A DNA stretch of 64,000 nt from Nocardioides sp. Root240. Lineage in GTDB: Bacteria > Actinomycetota > Actinomycetes > Propionibacteriales > Nocardioidaceae. Under the pieces are notes generated by a model. The model had not been told where the DNA came from. It did not search any database and was given only the letters and a program-made list of their open reading frames with translations. Within the stretch, counting starts at the first letter, position 1. Every line of letters begins with the position of its first letter. Positions 44,833 to 53,284 of the stretch are shown in pieces. The stretch covers positions 607,874 to 671,873 of the forward strand of contig NZ_LMIT01000001.1 in the NCBI RefSeq assembly GCF_001428825.1, written 5' to 3'. A program made the position numbers and the translations under genes.

Positions 44833-47343
44833 TTACAGCCGGGGGTCGACCGGCTCCGACTCGAGTGCCAGCACGGCGAACACGGCCTGGTGCACCTTCC
44901 ACAGCGGCTCGTGGCCGACGAAGGCCGTCAGTGCCTCCAGGCCGAGCCCGTGTTCCCGCAGCGCGAGCTGGCGCTTCCTGCCGAGGTGGCGCTGGCGCAG
45001 TACGTCGAGCGCGTCGGTGTAGTCGGGCCCGTAGATGATCCGCAGGTACTCCCGGCCTCGCACCTTGACGCCGGGCTGGACCCGCCCGGTGGTCAGGTGG
45101 GCGGGCTTGACCACCATGCCCTCTCCCCCGGCGGCCGTCAGGTCCAGCCACCACGCCGTCGCGGCCTCCCGCTCGGCCGCCGACGCGAGGTCGACGAAGC
45201 GGTGCCGGGTCGGCGTGATCAGGTCGCCCTCGAGCAGGGCCAGCTGCGCGAGGTGCCACTCGTGCGACTCGGTCAGGGCGAGCGCCCGGCCCTCGGCGGC
45301 GAGGACCTGGAAGGGCGCGAGGGTGACGCCGTCGAGACCCTGCGTCGGGCGGACGTAGGCGGCGTACGCGTCACGGAAGGCCTCGGCATGGCCGAGCCGG
45401 CGATCCACCCGGTCCGCGAGGTCCGTGACGTCGAGGCCGCGGGCGGCCGCCCGGTCGAGCACCGACCGCGCCTCGGGGAGCACCGCCCGGGCGGCCGCGC
45501 CGACCGAGGCGTACTGCGCCTTGATCAGGTCGAGCGCCTTCGCCGACCACGGGAGCAGCTCGCAGTCCAGCGCCAGCCAGTCGGTGTCGAGCGCCTCGAA
45601 CAGCGGCTGCGCCGACGCGCGCAGGCGGCCGACGAGCTCACGGGTGTCGGCGAAGAACGGCCGCCCGGTCCGCGTGTACACGACGCCGGTCGAGCCGTCG
45701 GCCACGCCGAAGCGGCGCTCGGCCACGTCCGCGTCCTGCGCGACGACCGCGATCGCCCGCGACCCCATGTGCTTCTCCTCGCACACGACGCGGGTCACGC
45801 CCCACTCGGCGTACTCGTTGAAGGCCTGCTCGGGGTGCTCGAGGAAGCCCTCGCGCCGAGAGGTCGCGACCGGCGACATGGTCGGTGGGAGGTGGATCAG
45901 CCAGCGCGGGTCGACGGCGAAGCGGCTCATCACCTCGAGCGCCGCGGCGGCGTTCTCCTCGGGGATCTTGACCTTGCCGGCGTGGGTGGTCTCGAGCCAG
46001 CGGGTGCCGGCGACGTCGCCGATCCGCAGCACCGACGCCTCGCGGTCCCCGGTGGCCGGCCCCAGCGGGCGCACCGGTGCGTACCACTCCTGCTCGGCGG
46101 GGACGGCCACGACCTCCCGCTCGGGGTAGCGCAGCGCGGTGAGCTCGCCACCGAACACGACACCGGTGTCGAGGCAGATCGTGTTGTTGACCCACTCCGC
46201 CCTCGGGACCGGCGTGTGGCCGTAGACGACCATCGCCTGCGCGCGGTACTCCTGCGCCCACGGGTAGCGGACCGGGAGGCCGTACTCGTCGGTCTCGCCG
46301 GTGGTGTCGCCGTAGAGCGCGAACGCGCGGACCCGGCCCGACGAGCGGCCGTGGTAGGCCTCCTTGAGCCCGGCATGGGCGACGACCAGCCTGCCGTCGT
46401 CGAGCACGTAGTGGCTGATCAGGCCGTCCATGAAGGCCAGCGCCTGCTGGCGGAACTCCTCCGGCTCGCGCTCGAGCTGGGCCAGCGACTCGGCCAGACC
46501 GTGCGCGACGGTGACCTTCGAGCCCCGCAGCGCGCGGACCAGCTTCGCCTCGTGGTTGCCCGACACGCACAGCGCGTTGCCGGACGCCACCATGCCCATC
46601 ACCAGGCGCAGGACGCCCGGCGTGTCCGGACCACGGTCGACCAGGTCGCCCACGAACACGGCCTGCCGGCCGTCGGGGTGCGTCGCGTCGACGGCCACGT
46701 CGCCGTCGTACCGGATCGTCCAGCCGAGCTCGGTGAGCAGCGTGCGCAGCTCGGAGGCGCAACCGTGGACGTCGCCGACGATGTCGAAGGGGCCGTGGAC
46801 GTCCCTGAGGTCGTTCCACGAGCGCTCGCGCACGACCTCGGCCGCCTCGACCTCGTCGGTTCCACGCAGCACGTGGACGCGACGGAAGCCCTCCTTGGCC
46901 AGGCGCCGGAAGGAGCGCTTGAGGTCACGGTGCTGGCGCGCGACGACGTGGTCGCCGAAGTCCCGGTCGGGCCGCAGCCGGTTGCGCTCCATCGCCACCG
47001 CCTCCGGTACGTCGACGACGATCGCGTCGACCAGGACGTCGTGGCTCTTCGCGAGCTTCACGAGCGAGGCCCGCGCCGCCTGCTGCACGTTGGTCGCGTC
47101 GACCACGGTGAGCAGGCCCCGGCGCAGGCGGGTACCGACGATGTGGTGCAGGACGTCGAAGGCGTCGGGCGTGGCCGACTGGTCGTTCTCGTCGTCGGCG
47201 ACGAGGCCGCGGCAGAAGTCGCTGGAGACGACCTCGGTGGGCTTGAAGTGCCTGCGGGCGAAGGTCGACTTGCCACTTCCCGAGACGCCGACGAGGACGA
47301 CCAGTCCCAGGGCGGGGACGGAGATGCGGTTCGGGTCAGTCAT
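44833..47343 (-). CDS. pnkp: Polynucleotide kinase-phosphatase RNA repair enzyme (Pnkp)
   Basis: The 836-residue protein has the three bacterial Pnkp modules in order. The N-terminal 5'-OH polynucleotide kinase has its P-loop GVSGSGKST at 19-27. The central 2',3'-phosphatase of the metallophosphoesterase type has D187 and H193 (FDIVGDVHGC), D233 (VGDLVDRG), N263-H264 (GNHE) and GHTP. The C-terminal ligase-like adenylyltransferase has the Lys of EEKHMGSRA near residue 525. It heals and seals broken RNA together with Hen1. Its start overlaps the hen1 stop by eight bases, so the two are translated as a pair. Length is close to the Clostridium enzyme. Confidence 0.97.
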   Translation of the reverse strand: MTDPNRISVPALGLVVLVGVSGSGKSTFARRHFKPTEVVSSDFCRGLVADDENDQSATPDAFDVLHHIVGTRLRRGLLTVVDATNVQQAARASLVKLAKSHDVLVDAIVVDVPEAVAMERNRLRPDRDFGDHVVARQHRDLKRSFRRLAKEGFRRVHVLRGTDEVEAAEVVRERSWNDLRDVHGPFDIVGDVHGCASELRTLLTELGWTIRYDGDVAVDATHPDGRQAVFVGDLVDRGPDTPGVLRLVMGMVASGNALCVSGNHEAKLVRALRGSKVTVAHGLAESLAQLEREPEEFRQQALAFMDGLISHYVLDDGRLVVAHAGLKEAYHGRSSGRVRAFALYGDTTGETDEYGLPVRYPWAQEYRAQAMVVYGHTPVPRAEWVNNTICLDTGVVFGGELTALRYPEREVVAVPAEQEWYAPVRPLGPATGDREASVLRIGDVAGTRWLETTHAGKVKIPEENAAAALEVMSRFAVDPRWLIHLPPTMSPVATSRREGFLEHPEQAFNEYAEWGVTRVVCEEKHMGSRAIAVVAQDADVAERRFGVADGSTGVVYTRTGRPFFADTRELVGRLRASAQPLFEALDTDWLALDCELLPWSAKALDLIKAQYASVGAAARAVLPEARSVLDRAAARGLDVTDLADRVDRRLGHAEAFRDAYAAYVRPTQGLDGVTLAPFQVLAAEGRALALTESHEWHLAQLALLEGDLITPTRHRFVDLASAAEREAATAWWLDLTAAGGEGMVVKPAHLTTGRVQPGVKVRGREYLRIIYGPDYTDALDVLRQRHLGRKRQLALREHGLGLEALTAFVGHEPLWKVHQAVFAVLALESEPVDPRL

Positions 47344-48748
47344 CGGTTGCCTCCTTGCGGGTGAAGACGGCCATCTGGGTCGGGGTGCCGAGCGTGCCGT
47401 CGAGCGCGCCGATGCCGCGCACCTCGACCGCGTAGGGGTACGACGCCGTGACGTGCTCGCACCAGGCCACGAACTCCTCGCGGCTCCACTCGAACCGGTG
47501 GTCGGGGTGCCGCAGGCCGACGAGCCCCTCGTAGAGCACGTTGTACTCCCCGTTCGGCGTCGTCACGACGACCGCGCCCGGCCGGGCGGCGCCGAAGACG
47601 ACGTGCTCGAGGGCGGCGAGCCGCGGCGGGTCGACGTGCTCGACCACCTCCATCAGCACGGCGGCGTCGAAGCCGGCGTACCGCTCGTCCTCGTAGGTCA
47701 GCGCACCCTGGAAGAGCTGCACCCGCTCGGCCTGCCGCTCGCTCATCCGGTCGACGTGGAGGCGCCGCGCGGCGTGCTGCAGGGACCGGGTCGAGACGTC
47801 CGAGCCGGCCACCCGCGTGAACGCCGGCGTCCGCACGAGCAGGTCGAGGAACTGGCCCGGACCGCAGCCCAGGTCGATCACCGACCGCGCGCCGAGCTCG
47901 AGCAGGACCGCGTGCACGGCCTCGTGACGCTGGGTGTTGAGGGGTACGCGCTTCTCCGCGGGCTGCAGGGCCTCCTCGTCGTCGGCCGGCTCGATCGTCT
48001 CCTCGACCTCGTCGCCGAGCTCCGCGAGGCGCGCGAGCGCGACCCGGGTCAGGCCGCCGCGGCGGCCGAGGTAGCGCCGGGTGATCAGCTGCGCGTCGGG
48101 GTGCGCGGCGAGCCACCCCTCCCCCGAGCGCATCAGCTTGTCGACCTCGTCGGGGCCCTGCCAGTAGTGCTTCGACTCGTCGAGCACCGGCAGCAGGACG
48201 TGCAGCTGGTTGAGCGCGTCGGCCAGCCGGACCACGCCCGTCAGGCGCAGCCGCACGTAGCGGGAGTCGCCCCAGTCGGCGAACGCCTCGTCGAGCGGGA
48301 TCGGCTCCGCCTCGACGCTCCACCCCAGTGGCTCGAACAGCCGGTGCGCGATCTCGGCGCCACCGCGACAGGGCAGCACCGGGATCGTGATCTCCAGCGG
48401 GATGGCGGAGTCCGCGAGGTCCTGGCGGGCGTCGCACCGCCCGCTGCGGGCGGTGCTGAACACGTCGGCCATCGCGACGCCGAGCAGCGACGAGGCGGCG
48501 TAGGACCGGTCGTTGACGTACTGCGCGAGGCTGAAGTCCGGTGCGTTCCTGGCGCGCGAACGGGCCAGGCGGACCGGGTCGACGTCGAGCAGCAGGGCGA
48601 CGGTGCAGCGCTCCTCGGTGGCCTCGGGGTAGAGCACCGTGACCGTCCCGAAGGACTGCCGGAACTGCTGCACCCGGTCGGGGTGCTTGAACAGCAGGTA
48701 GCCGAGGTCGGTGGCCGGCTGGTGGGTGGTGGTGAGGGTCAGCAGCAC
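47336..48748 (-). CDS. hen1: RNA 3'-terminal 2'-O-methyltransferase Hen1
   Basis: The 470-residue protein has the bacterial Hen1 N-terminal domain needed to activate Pnkp ligation (LTLTTTHQPATDLGYLLFKHPDR) and a C-terminal SAM methyltransferase (SVIDLGCGPGQFLDLL). The Mn-binding catalytic cluster is visible as E367, E370 and H371 in MEVVEH, plus a His in HPDHRFEW, at almost the same positions as in the Clostridium enzyme. It methylates the 2'-OH at the break before sealing, which marks the junction as resistant to the same nuclease. GTG 48748 gives the usual MLLTLTTT start. It overlaps pnkp by eight bases and follows rsr by 77. Confidence 0.96.
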   Translation of the reverse strand: MLLTLTTTHQPATDLGYLLFKHPDRVQQFRQSFGTVTVLYPEATEERCTVALLLDVDPVRLARSRARNAPDFSLAQYVNDRSYAASSLLGVAMADVFSTARSGRCDARQDLADSAIPLEITIPVLPCRGGAEIAHRLFEPLGWSVEAEPIPLDEAFADWGDSRYVRLRLTGVVRLADALNQLHVLLPVLDESKHYWQGPDEVDKLMRSGEGWLAAHPDAQLITRRYLGRRGGLTRVALARLAELGDEVEETIEPADDEEALQPAEKRVPLNTQRHEAVHAVLLELGARSVIDLGCGPGQFLDLLVRTPAFTRVAGSDVSTRSLQHAARRLHVDRMSERQAERVQLFQGALTYEDERYAGFDAAVLMEVVEHVDPPRLAALEHVVFGAARPGAVVVTTPNGEYNVLYEGLVGLRHPDHRFEWSREEFVAWCEHVTASYPYAVEVRGIGALDGTLGTPTQMAVFTRKEATDD

Positions 48749-48825
48749 GCGATCAGTCTGCCTTTCAGGTGGAGGCGGGACGGCGGGCACGTCGCGCGCG
48801 ACGTACCCACCGCCTCAGTGGTTCC

Positions 48826-50385
48826 TCAGAACGGCCAGCGCTCGTCGCGGCCCTGCTCCAGGAGCGGGATCGCGGCGAAACCCTGGTCGGTGAGCCCGCC
48901 GAAGGTGTGCCGGTTGCCGACACCCGACGGGCCGTGGCCGTACCGGTGGCCGGCGAGGTTGAACGTGTAGACCGGCACCCGCTCGGGCACCGCCTTCGTC
49001 GGCTCCTCGCCCCGCCAGCCGCCCCACGCCTGCTCGTCGGTGACCAGCACGACGCGGTCGTGGCCGCGGTAGTGGCGTCGTACGGCAGCCGCGGTGTTGG
49101 TGCCACCGAGGTTGCCGAACCGGCCGGCCACCGTCAGCACGGACTCGCCGCGTCCGACCTCGACCACCCGGTGGTCGGTGCCGAACTCCACGAGGTCCGC
49201 CCGGGCGGCACGCACCGCCAGTGCCACGCCGAACACCGCCGCGGCGTCCGCGCGGGTCAGCACCGAGCGCCGCGACAGCCGGCTGAACATCGAGCCGGAC
49301 CGGTCCACGAGCACCAGGGTGCGGCCCGGCAGCGCCGGCACCGAGCCGAGGCTCGCCTGCAGCGCCTGCTCCAGCGCCCAGCCCCAGCGGAGCGAGGGCG
49401 CGGTCCGGTACGCCGACAGGAACCGCAGCGGCAGCTGCCGCGAACGGGCGACCTCGTCGGCGTCGGCCAGACGCGCCGCGACCCGGGCCGCGACCTCGTC
49501 GGAGACACCGGCCTCGTCGAAGTTGCGGAGGTTGCGCAGCAGCGCCATGTAGCCCATCGACGGGATCACGGCCTCCCACACCGCGGCGTCCAGCGGACCC
49601 TGCAGCCAGCCGGCGACCTGCTCCCAGGTCATCGCGGCCGACGTCAGCGCCCGCTCACCGTCCAGCAGGACGGCGCGCCGCTGCTCCACCGGCACCGCCA
49701 GCAGTCGCTGGCGCGCCCGCAGCACCCCGAGCTCGTCGGGGATCGCGTCGGCACGGTCGTGACGGCGGTCGATCGCGTGGCGGAACAGCACACCCTGCCG
49801 CGCGTCGCGGGGCGAGGGGTGGGTCAGCTCCAGCACGTCGGCGAAGCGGAAGCCGCGGCCCCGGCCGTCGTACTTGACCAGGGAGCGCTCCGTGTAGAGG
49901 CGCACCGCCGCGTCCGCGACACCGCGCTTGACCGGCTTCGGCACGGCCCGGCCGTAGCGCCCGGTCCAGTAGGCCAGGAGCTCGCCCGGCTCGTCCGCCC
50001 GGTCGAGGGCCGCGTCCACGATCGCCCGGTTGCCGCCCGCGACACCGGCCGCGAGCCGCGCCCGTACCGCCTCCGCCGCGACCACCAGGGCCACGGACCG
50101 CAGGTGCACGCCGGTGCGCAGCCAGCGCACCAGGCGCAGCACCCAGTCGCCGTCCTCGACGGCGACCCGGGCCACCAGCGCCCGGAGGCGTGCGTCGCGG
50201 TCGGCCGCCGACTCGTAGAAGGTGTCCTCGGCCACGAAGGAGGTGACCGCGAGCAGGAAGAGCTCGCCCTTCGCGTCGCGGGCGTAGCCCGGCGCACCCT
50301 CGTGCGTCGTACCGCTCGGGCGGTCGGCGGTGACCACGGCGCTCGCGCCGGTACGGCGGATGCCCCGCAGGTTGAACTTGCTCAT
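48826..50385 (-). CDS. rsr: Ro60-like TROVE domain RNA-binding protein (Rsr)
   Basis: The 519-residue protein is a bacterial Ro60 orthologue. A TROVE HEAT-repeat ring spans residues 1-340 (DGDWVLRLVRWLRTGVHLRSVALVVAAEAV, ELLAYWTGRYGRAVPKPVKRGVADA, MGYMALLRNLRNF), and a C-terminal vWA domain carries the MIDAS DRSGS near residue 359. Ro60 binds misfolded RNA ends and is gated by Y RNA. AAGGAGGG fixes ATG 50385. Upstream on the same strand lie a tandem repeat and a Y RNA gene; downstream lie hen1 and pnkp. In Salmonella the analogous operon uses RtcB, not Pnkp/Hen1. Confidence 0.95.
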   Translation of the reverse strand: MSKFNLRGIRRTGASAVVTADRPSGTTHEGAPGYARDAKGELFLLAVTSFVAEDTFYESAADRDARLRALVARVAVEDGDWVLRLVRWLRTGVHLRSVALVVAAEAVRARLAAGVAGGNRAIVDAALDRADEPGELLAYWTGRYGRAVPKPVKRGVADAAVRLYTERSLVKYDGRGRGFRFADVLELTHPSPRDARQGVLFRHAIDRRHDRADAIPDELGVLRARQRLLAVPVEQRRAVLLDGERALTSAAMTWEQVAGWLQGPLDAAVWEAVIPSMGYMALLRNLRNFDEAGVSDEVAARVAARLADADEVARSRQLPLRFLSAYRTAPSLRWGWALEQALQASLGSVPALPGRTLVLVDRSGSMFSRLSRRSVLTRADAAAVFGVALAVRAARADLVEFGTDHRVVEVGRGESVLTVAGRFGNLGGTNTAAAVRRHYRGHDRVVLVTDEQAWGGWRGEEPTKAVPERVPVYTFNLAGHRYGHGPSGVGNRHTFGGLTDQGFAAIPLLEQGRDERWPF

Positions 50386-50410
50386 GTCGTGTCCCTCCTT
50401 CCGAGGGCAG

Positions 50411-50520
50411 GGTCGGGCCGGATCGGCCTGGGTCGGCCTGGGTCGGCCCGGGTCGGCCTGGGTCGGCCTGGGTCGGCCTGGGTCGGCCTGGGTCGGCCTG
50501 GGTCGGCCTGGGTCGGGTGG
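50411..50520. repeat. 10-bp tandem repeat in the rsr leader
   Basis: Eleven units of GGTCGGCCTG run head to tail; six at the right are identical, three at the left and one inside carry changes, and the last breaks down to GGTCGGGTGG. It begins 26 bases before the rsr start on the minus strand and ends five bases from the Y RNA. The period is one helical turn. Confidence 0.95.
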
Positions 50521-50524
50521 ATGG

Positions 50525-50713
50525 ACTGAAGGCGCAGCGCGGCGGTGCCGAGGACCAGTTCGGTGAAGGTGTCTGCCGATTGCTCTGCCGTCTGAGCTAC
50601 ACCCGGCCTGGCCGGGCAGCGGGACTCGAACCCGCGACCCATCGATTCATTTCAGTGAGAGTGAAGTAACCCTCGCCTTCGCACCGGCACCTGCCGCGCT
50701 GCACGTCTTCAGT
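50525..50713 (-). ncRNA. yrlA: Y RNA with circularly permuted tRNA-like core (YrlA-type)
   Basis: Both ends pair into a long stem: ACTGAAG, a bulge, GCAGCGCGGC, a bulged A and GGTGCCG at the 5' side match the 3' side in order (7, 10 and 7 bp). The inner part, read 5' to 3', is a T-arm (GCGGG, loop TTCGAGT, CCCGC), then CCCGGCC, one A, GGCCGGG (acceptor strands joined), then a D-arm (GCTC, AGACGGCA, GAGC). ATCGG and TCGAT form the anticodon-type stem with a five-base variable region GGGTC. This is a tRNA permuted so that its ends lie in the anticodon arm, which is the structure known for YrlA RNAs. It stands directly upstream of rsr. Confidence 0.88.
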
Positions 50714-50740
50714 TGTCGCCGCTCCGGGTCCCGGAACGAC

Positions 50741-50776
50741 GAGAGCCGCCGGCTGCAACGGCAGCGGGCGGCTCTC
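50741..50776. terminator. Strong nested hairpin between the TetR gene and the Y RNA
   Basis: The arms GAGAGCCGCC and GGCGGCTCTC (10 bp) enclose GCTGC and GCAGC (5 bp) with an AACG loop. It lies 160 bases after the TetR stop and 28 bases upstream of the Y RNA 5' end. It probably ends the TetR transcript. The rest of 50777-50936 shows no gene. Confidence 0.7.
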
Positions 50777-50936
50777 CTGGAGTGCACGGATGCACTACAG
50801 GAGAGGCCTCGGAGGCGTGCGCTGTTCGATGCACAACACGGCGACTCCTCAGGGCTGGTGGCGGCGGGTGCCGCGGTGACAAGGATGGATCAGGGTGGTC
50901 ACTGGGCGCCAATGATTTTCGGGAGGCGCGCGACCC

Positions 50937-51596
50937 TCACCCCTTCCCGGTCGACACGATGTCGCCAGGCTCGGTGGGCGTGCCCGTGCTCGCGCCGTAG
51001 GACCGGTCGATCGCGACGAGGAGCCCGTCGAGCGCGGCATCGCGCTCCGCGTCGTCCGCGCTGCTGAGCGCGCCGTCGATGTGGAGCATCGAGAAGCCGT
51101 GGACGCCGGACCAGCAGGTCGCCTCGGCGTCGACGCGGGCCTCGGGCGACAGGAAGCCGACGGCGACCAGCTCGTCCAGGCAGGTGGCCAGCAGCGCCAG
51201 GGGGTCGCGCGACGCCGACGTACCGGCGGTGGCGACGGTGGCCGTCGAGGCGAAGGCGAGCCGGAAGAGCCCCGTCTCCGCGACCGCGAACTCGACGTAG
51301 CCGCGGCCGATCTCGGCCAGCCGCTGCCGGGCCCGCAGGACCGGGTCGTCCGTCGAGACCCGCTCGAGGCGCTCGTGCAGCGTGGCCACGAGGCGCTCCA
51401 TCGCGATGGCCGCCACCTCGGTCACGAGCTCGTCGCGGTCGGCGAAGTGACGGTAGGCGGCGTTGTGCGAGACGCCGACCTGGCGGGCCAGGTCGCGCAG
51501 CACGAGCGCCTGAGGTCCACGCTCGGCCACGGTCGCGACGGCCGCCTCCAGCAGGGAGGTGCGCAGGTTGCCGTGATGGTAGGAGTCGCTGGCCAC
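50937..51596 (-). CDS. TetR/AcrR family transcriptional regulator
   Basis: The 219-residue protein has a TetR helix-turn-helix at residues 5-55 (YHHGNLRTSLLEAAVATVAERG, LRDLARQVGVSHNAAYRHFADRDEL) and a C-terminal ligand domain of the TetR_C type. The GTG start gives the common opening MASDSYHHGNLR; GTG 51620 is a longer alternative. It is divergent from the MFS efflux gene. A palindrome in the gap is a likely operator, so it probably represses the pump and itself until a drug-like ligand binds. Confidence 0.9.
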   Translation of the reverse strand: MASDSYHHGNLRTSLLEAAVATVAERGPQALVLRDLARQVGVSHNAAYRHFADRDELVTEVAAIAMERLVATLHERLERVSTDDPVLRARQRLAEIGRGYVEFAVAETGLFRLAFASTATVATAGTSASRDPLALLATCLDELVAVGFLSPEARVDAEATCWSGVHGFSMLHIDGALSSADDAERDAALDGLLVAIDRSYGASTGTPTEPGDIVSTGKG

Positions 51597-51624
51597 GGGC
51601 GAAGCGTAGCCGAGCAGCACAGTA

Positions 51625-51641
51625 TGTTGACAGCGACAACA
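51625..51641. promoter_or_regulatory. Putative TetR operator
   Basis: TGTTG, seven bases, CAACA form a palindrome in the 98-bp gap between the divergent TetR and MFS genes. A related TGTTGACA recurs at 51661-51668. Confidence 0.5.
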
Positions 51642-51694
51642 ATGTCCGCCACCCTCCTCATGTTGACACTGGCTACTTTGGAGGAGCTGCTCCC

Positions 51695-53221
51695 ATGTCC
51701 CGCAAGTCCCTGATCCTCGCGACGGTGTGCCTGGCCACGCTCGCGATCAACATCAGCGCGATGGTGGTCAACGTCGCGCTACCGACGCTCGCCGAGGAGC
51801 TCGACGCGAGCACCCGCGACCTGCTGTGGATCGTCGACGGCTACAACCTCGCCTTCGCCGCCCTCGTCCTCGCCATGGGCAGCCTGTCCGACAAGTACGG
51901 ACGCCGGCCGGCGCTCATCGTCGGTCTGGCCGGCTTCGCCGCCAGCAGTGCGGCCGCGGCGCTCGTCGACAACAGCAGTGCGTTGATCGCGGCGCGCGTG
52001 GCGATGGGCGTCTTCGCGGCGCTGATCTTCCCGACGACGCTGTCGATCATCTCCAACACCTTCGTCGACCGGCGCGAGCGCGCCGCCGCGATCGGCCTGT
52101 GGGGAGCGGCCTCCGGCGTGGGCGTCGCCCTCGGACCGGTCACGGGCGGCCTGCTGCTGGAGCACTTCAGCTGGAACAGCATCTTCTGGCTGATGGTCCC
52201 GATCGGGCTGGCCACCATGGTGCTCGCGGTGGCCTTCGTGCCCGAGTCGCGCGACCCCGACGTCCCGCGCATCGACCGTCCCGGCTTCGTGATCTCGGTG
52301 GCCGCCCTGGGCCTGCTGACCTGGACCATCATCGAGGCGCCCGGGCACGGCTGGGACAGCGTCGAGACCCTCACCGGCTTCGCCCTGTCGGCCGTGCTGG
52401 TCGTGGTGTTCGTGCTGGTCGAGCGCGCCGTCGACAACCCCATGATCGACGTGACCCTCTTCCTCGACCGCCGCTTCAGCGCCGCCAGCGCCACGGTCAC
52501 GATCGCGTTCTTCGCCCTCTTCGGCTTCGTCTTCCTGATCACGCAGTTCTTCCAGTTCGTGCGCGGCTACACCGCGCTCGAGACCGGCGTGCGCTTCCTC
52601 CCGGTGGCGTTCTCGATCGCCGCGGCCTCGATCGCCAGCGGGCAGCTGGCGCACCGCTTCGGGACCAAGGCCCTGGTCGCACCGGGCATGCTGCTGATGG
52701 GCGCCGGCTTCCTGTGGATCTCCACCGTGCCGGCCGACGTCTCCTACGCCACGGTGGTCGTCCCGCAGATGGTGATGCTGGGCCTGGGCCTCGGCCTGGT
52801 CAGCACGCCCGCCACGGAGTCGATCCTCCGCGTCCTGCCGCCGTCGCGGGCCGGCGTCGGCTCAGCGGTCAACGACGCGACCCGCGAGCTCGGCGGCACC
52901 CTCGGCGTCGCCATCGTCGGGTCGGTCTTCGCCTCGCAGTACGCCGACCGGCTGGTCGAGCTGTTCGGGAACCAGGTCGACGGCGCCACCACCGACAAGG
53001 CGGCGGACTCGGTCGGCTTCGCCCATGCGCTGGCCGCCCAGGTCCCGGCGTTGCGCCACGCGGTCGACGTCGCCTTCCTCGACGGCTTCCAGATCGCCTG
53101 CATCACCTCCGGGCTGCTGTGCCTCGTCGGTGTCGTCGTCGCACTCCTCGCCCTGCCCGGCGCGGGTCACGACCCGGTGGTCGACGAGGACGTCGAGGAG
53201 TCGGCCGCCACGCTCGCATGA
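51695..53221 (+). CDS. MFS multidrug efflux transporter, DHA2 (14-TMS) type
   Basis: The 508-residue transporter has about fourteen hydrophobic helices and DHA2 motifs: motif A GSLSDKYGRRPALIVG near residue 62, LWIVDGYNLAFAALVLAMG, and motif C GAASGVGVALGPVTGG near residue 135. It should export drugs or toxic metabolites in exchange for protons. GGAGGAG precedes ATG 51695. The divergent TetR gene is its probable repressor. It is convergent with the desaturase fusion gene, with a 63-base gap that shows nothing notable. Confidence 0.92.
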   Translation: MSRKSLILATVCLATLAINISAMVVNVALPTLAEELDASTRDLLWIVDGYNLAFAALVLAMGSLSDKYGRRPALIVGLAGFAASSAAAALVDNSSALIAARVAMGVFAALIFPTTLSIISNTFVDRRERAAAIGLWGAASGVGVALGPVTGGLLLEHFSWNSIFWLMVPIGLATMVLAVAFVPESRDPDVPRIDRPGFVISVAALGLLTWTIIEAPGHGWDSVETLTGFALSAVLVVVFVLVERAVDNPMIDVTLFLDRRFSAASATVTIAFFALFGFVFLITQFFQFVRGYTALETGVRFLPVAFSIAAASIASGQLAHRFGTKALVAPGMLLMGAGFLWISTVPADVSYATVVVPQMVMLGLGLGLVSTPATESILRVLPPSRAGVGSAVNDATRELGGTLGVAIVGSVFASQYADRLVELFGNQVDGATTDKAADSVGFAHALAAQVPALRHAVDVAFLDGFQIACITSGLLCLVGVVVALLALPGAGHDPVVDEDVEESAATLA

Positions 53222-53284
53222 CGCCCGTGCGTCTCCGCGATCCACCTCCTCGGCGATCGTCCCTTGGAGCGTCGTCGTCAGGAC

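Noticed and set aside
50411..50520. CRISPR-like array
   Set aside because: Units are 10 bp and directly adjacent, without spacers.
50572..50645. Ordinary tRNA gene
   Set aside because: D-arm and T-arm are present but in the wrong order, with no anticodon loop between them. The permuted Y RNA reading explains all parts.
50713..51000. 95-codon frame on the plus strand
   Set aside because: It runs through the terminator hairpin and the 3' end of the TetR gene, with no ribosome binding site and no protein-like pattern.
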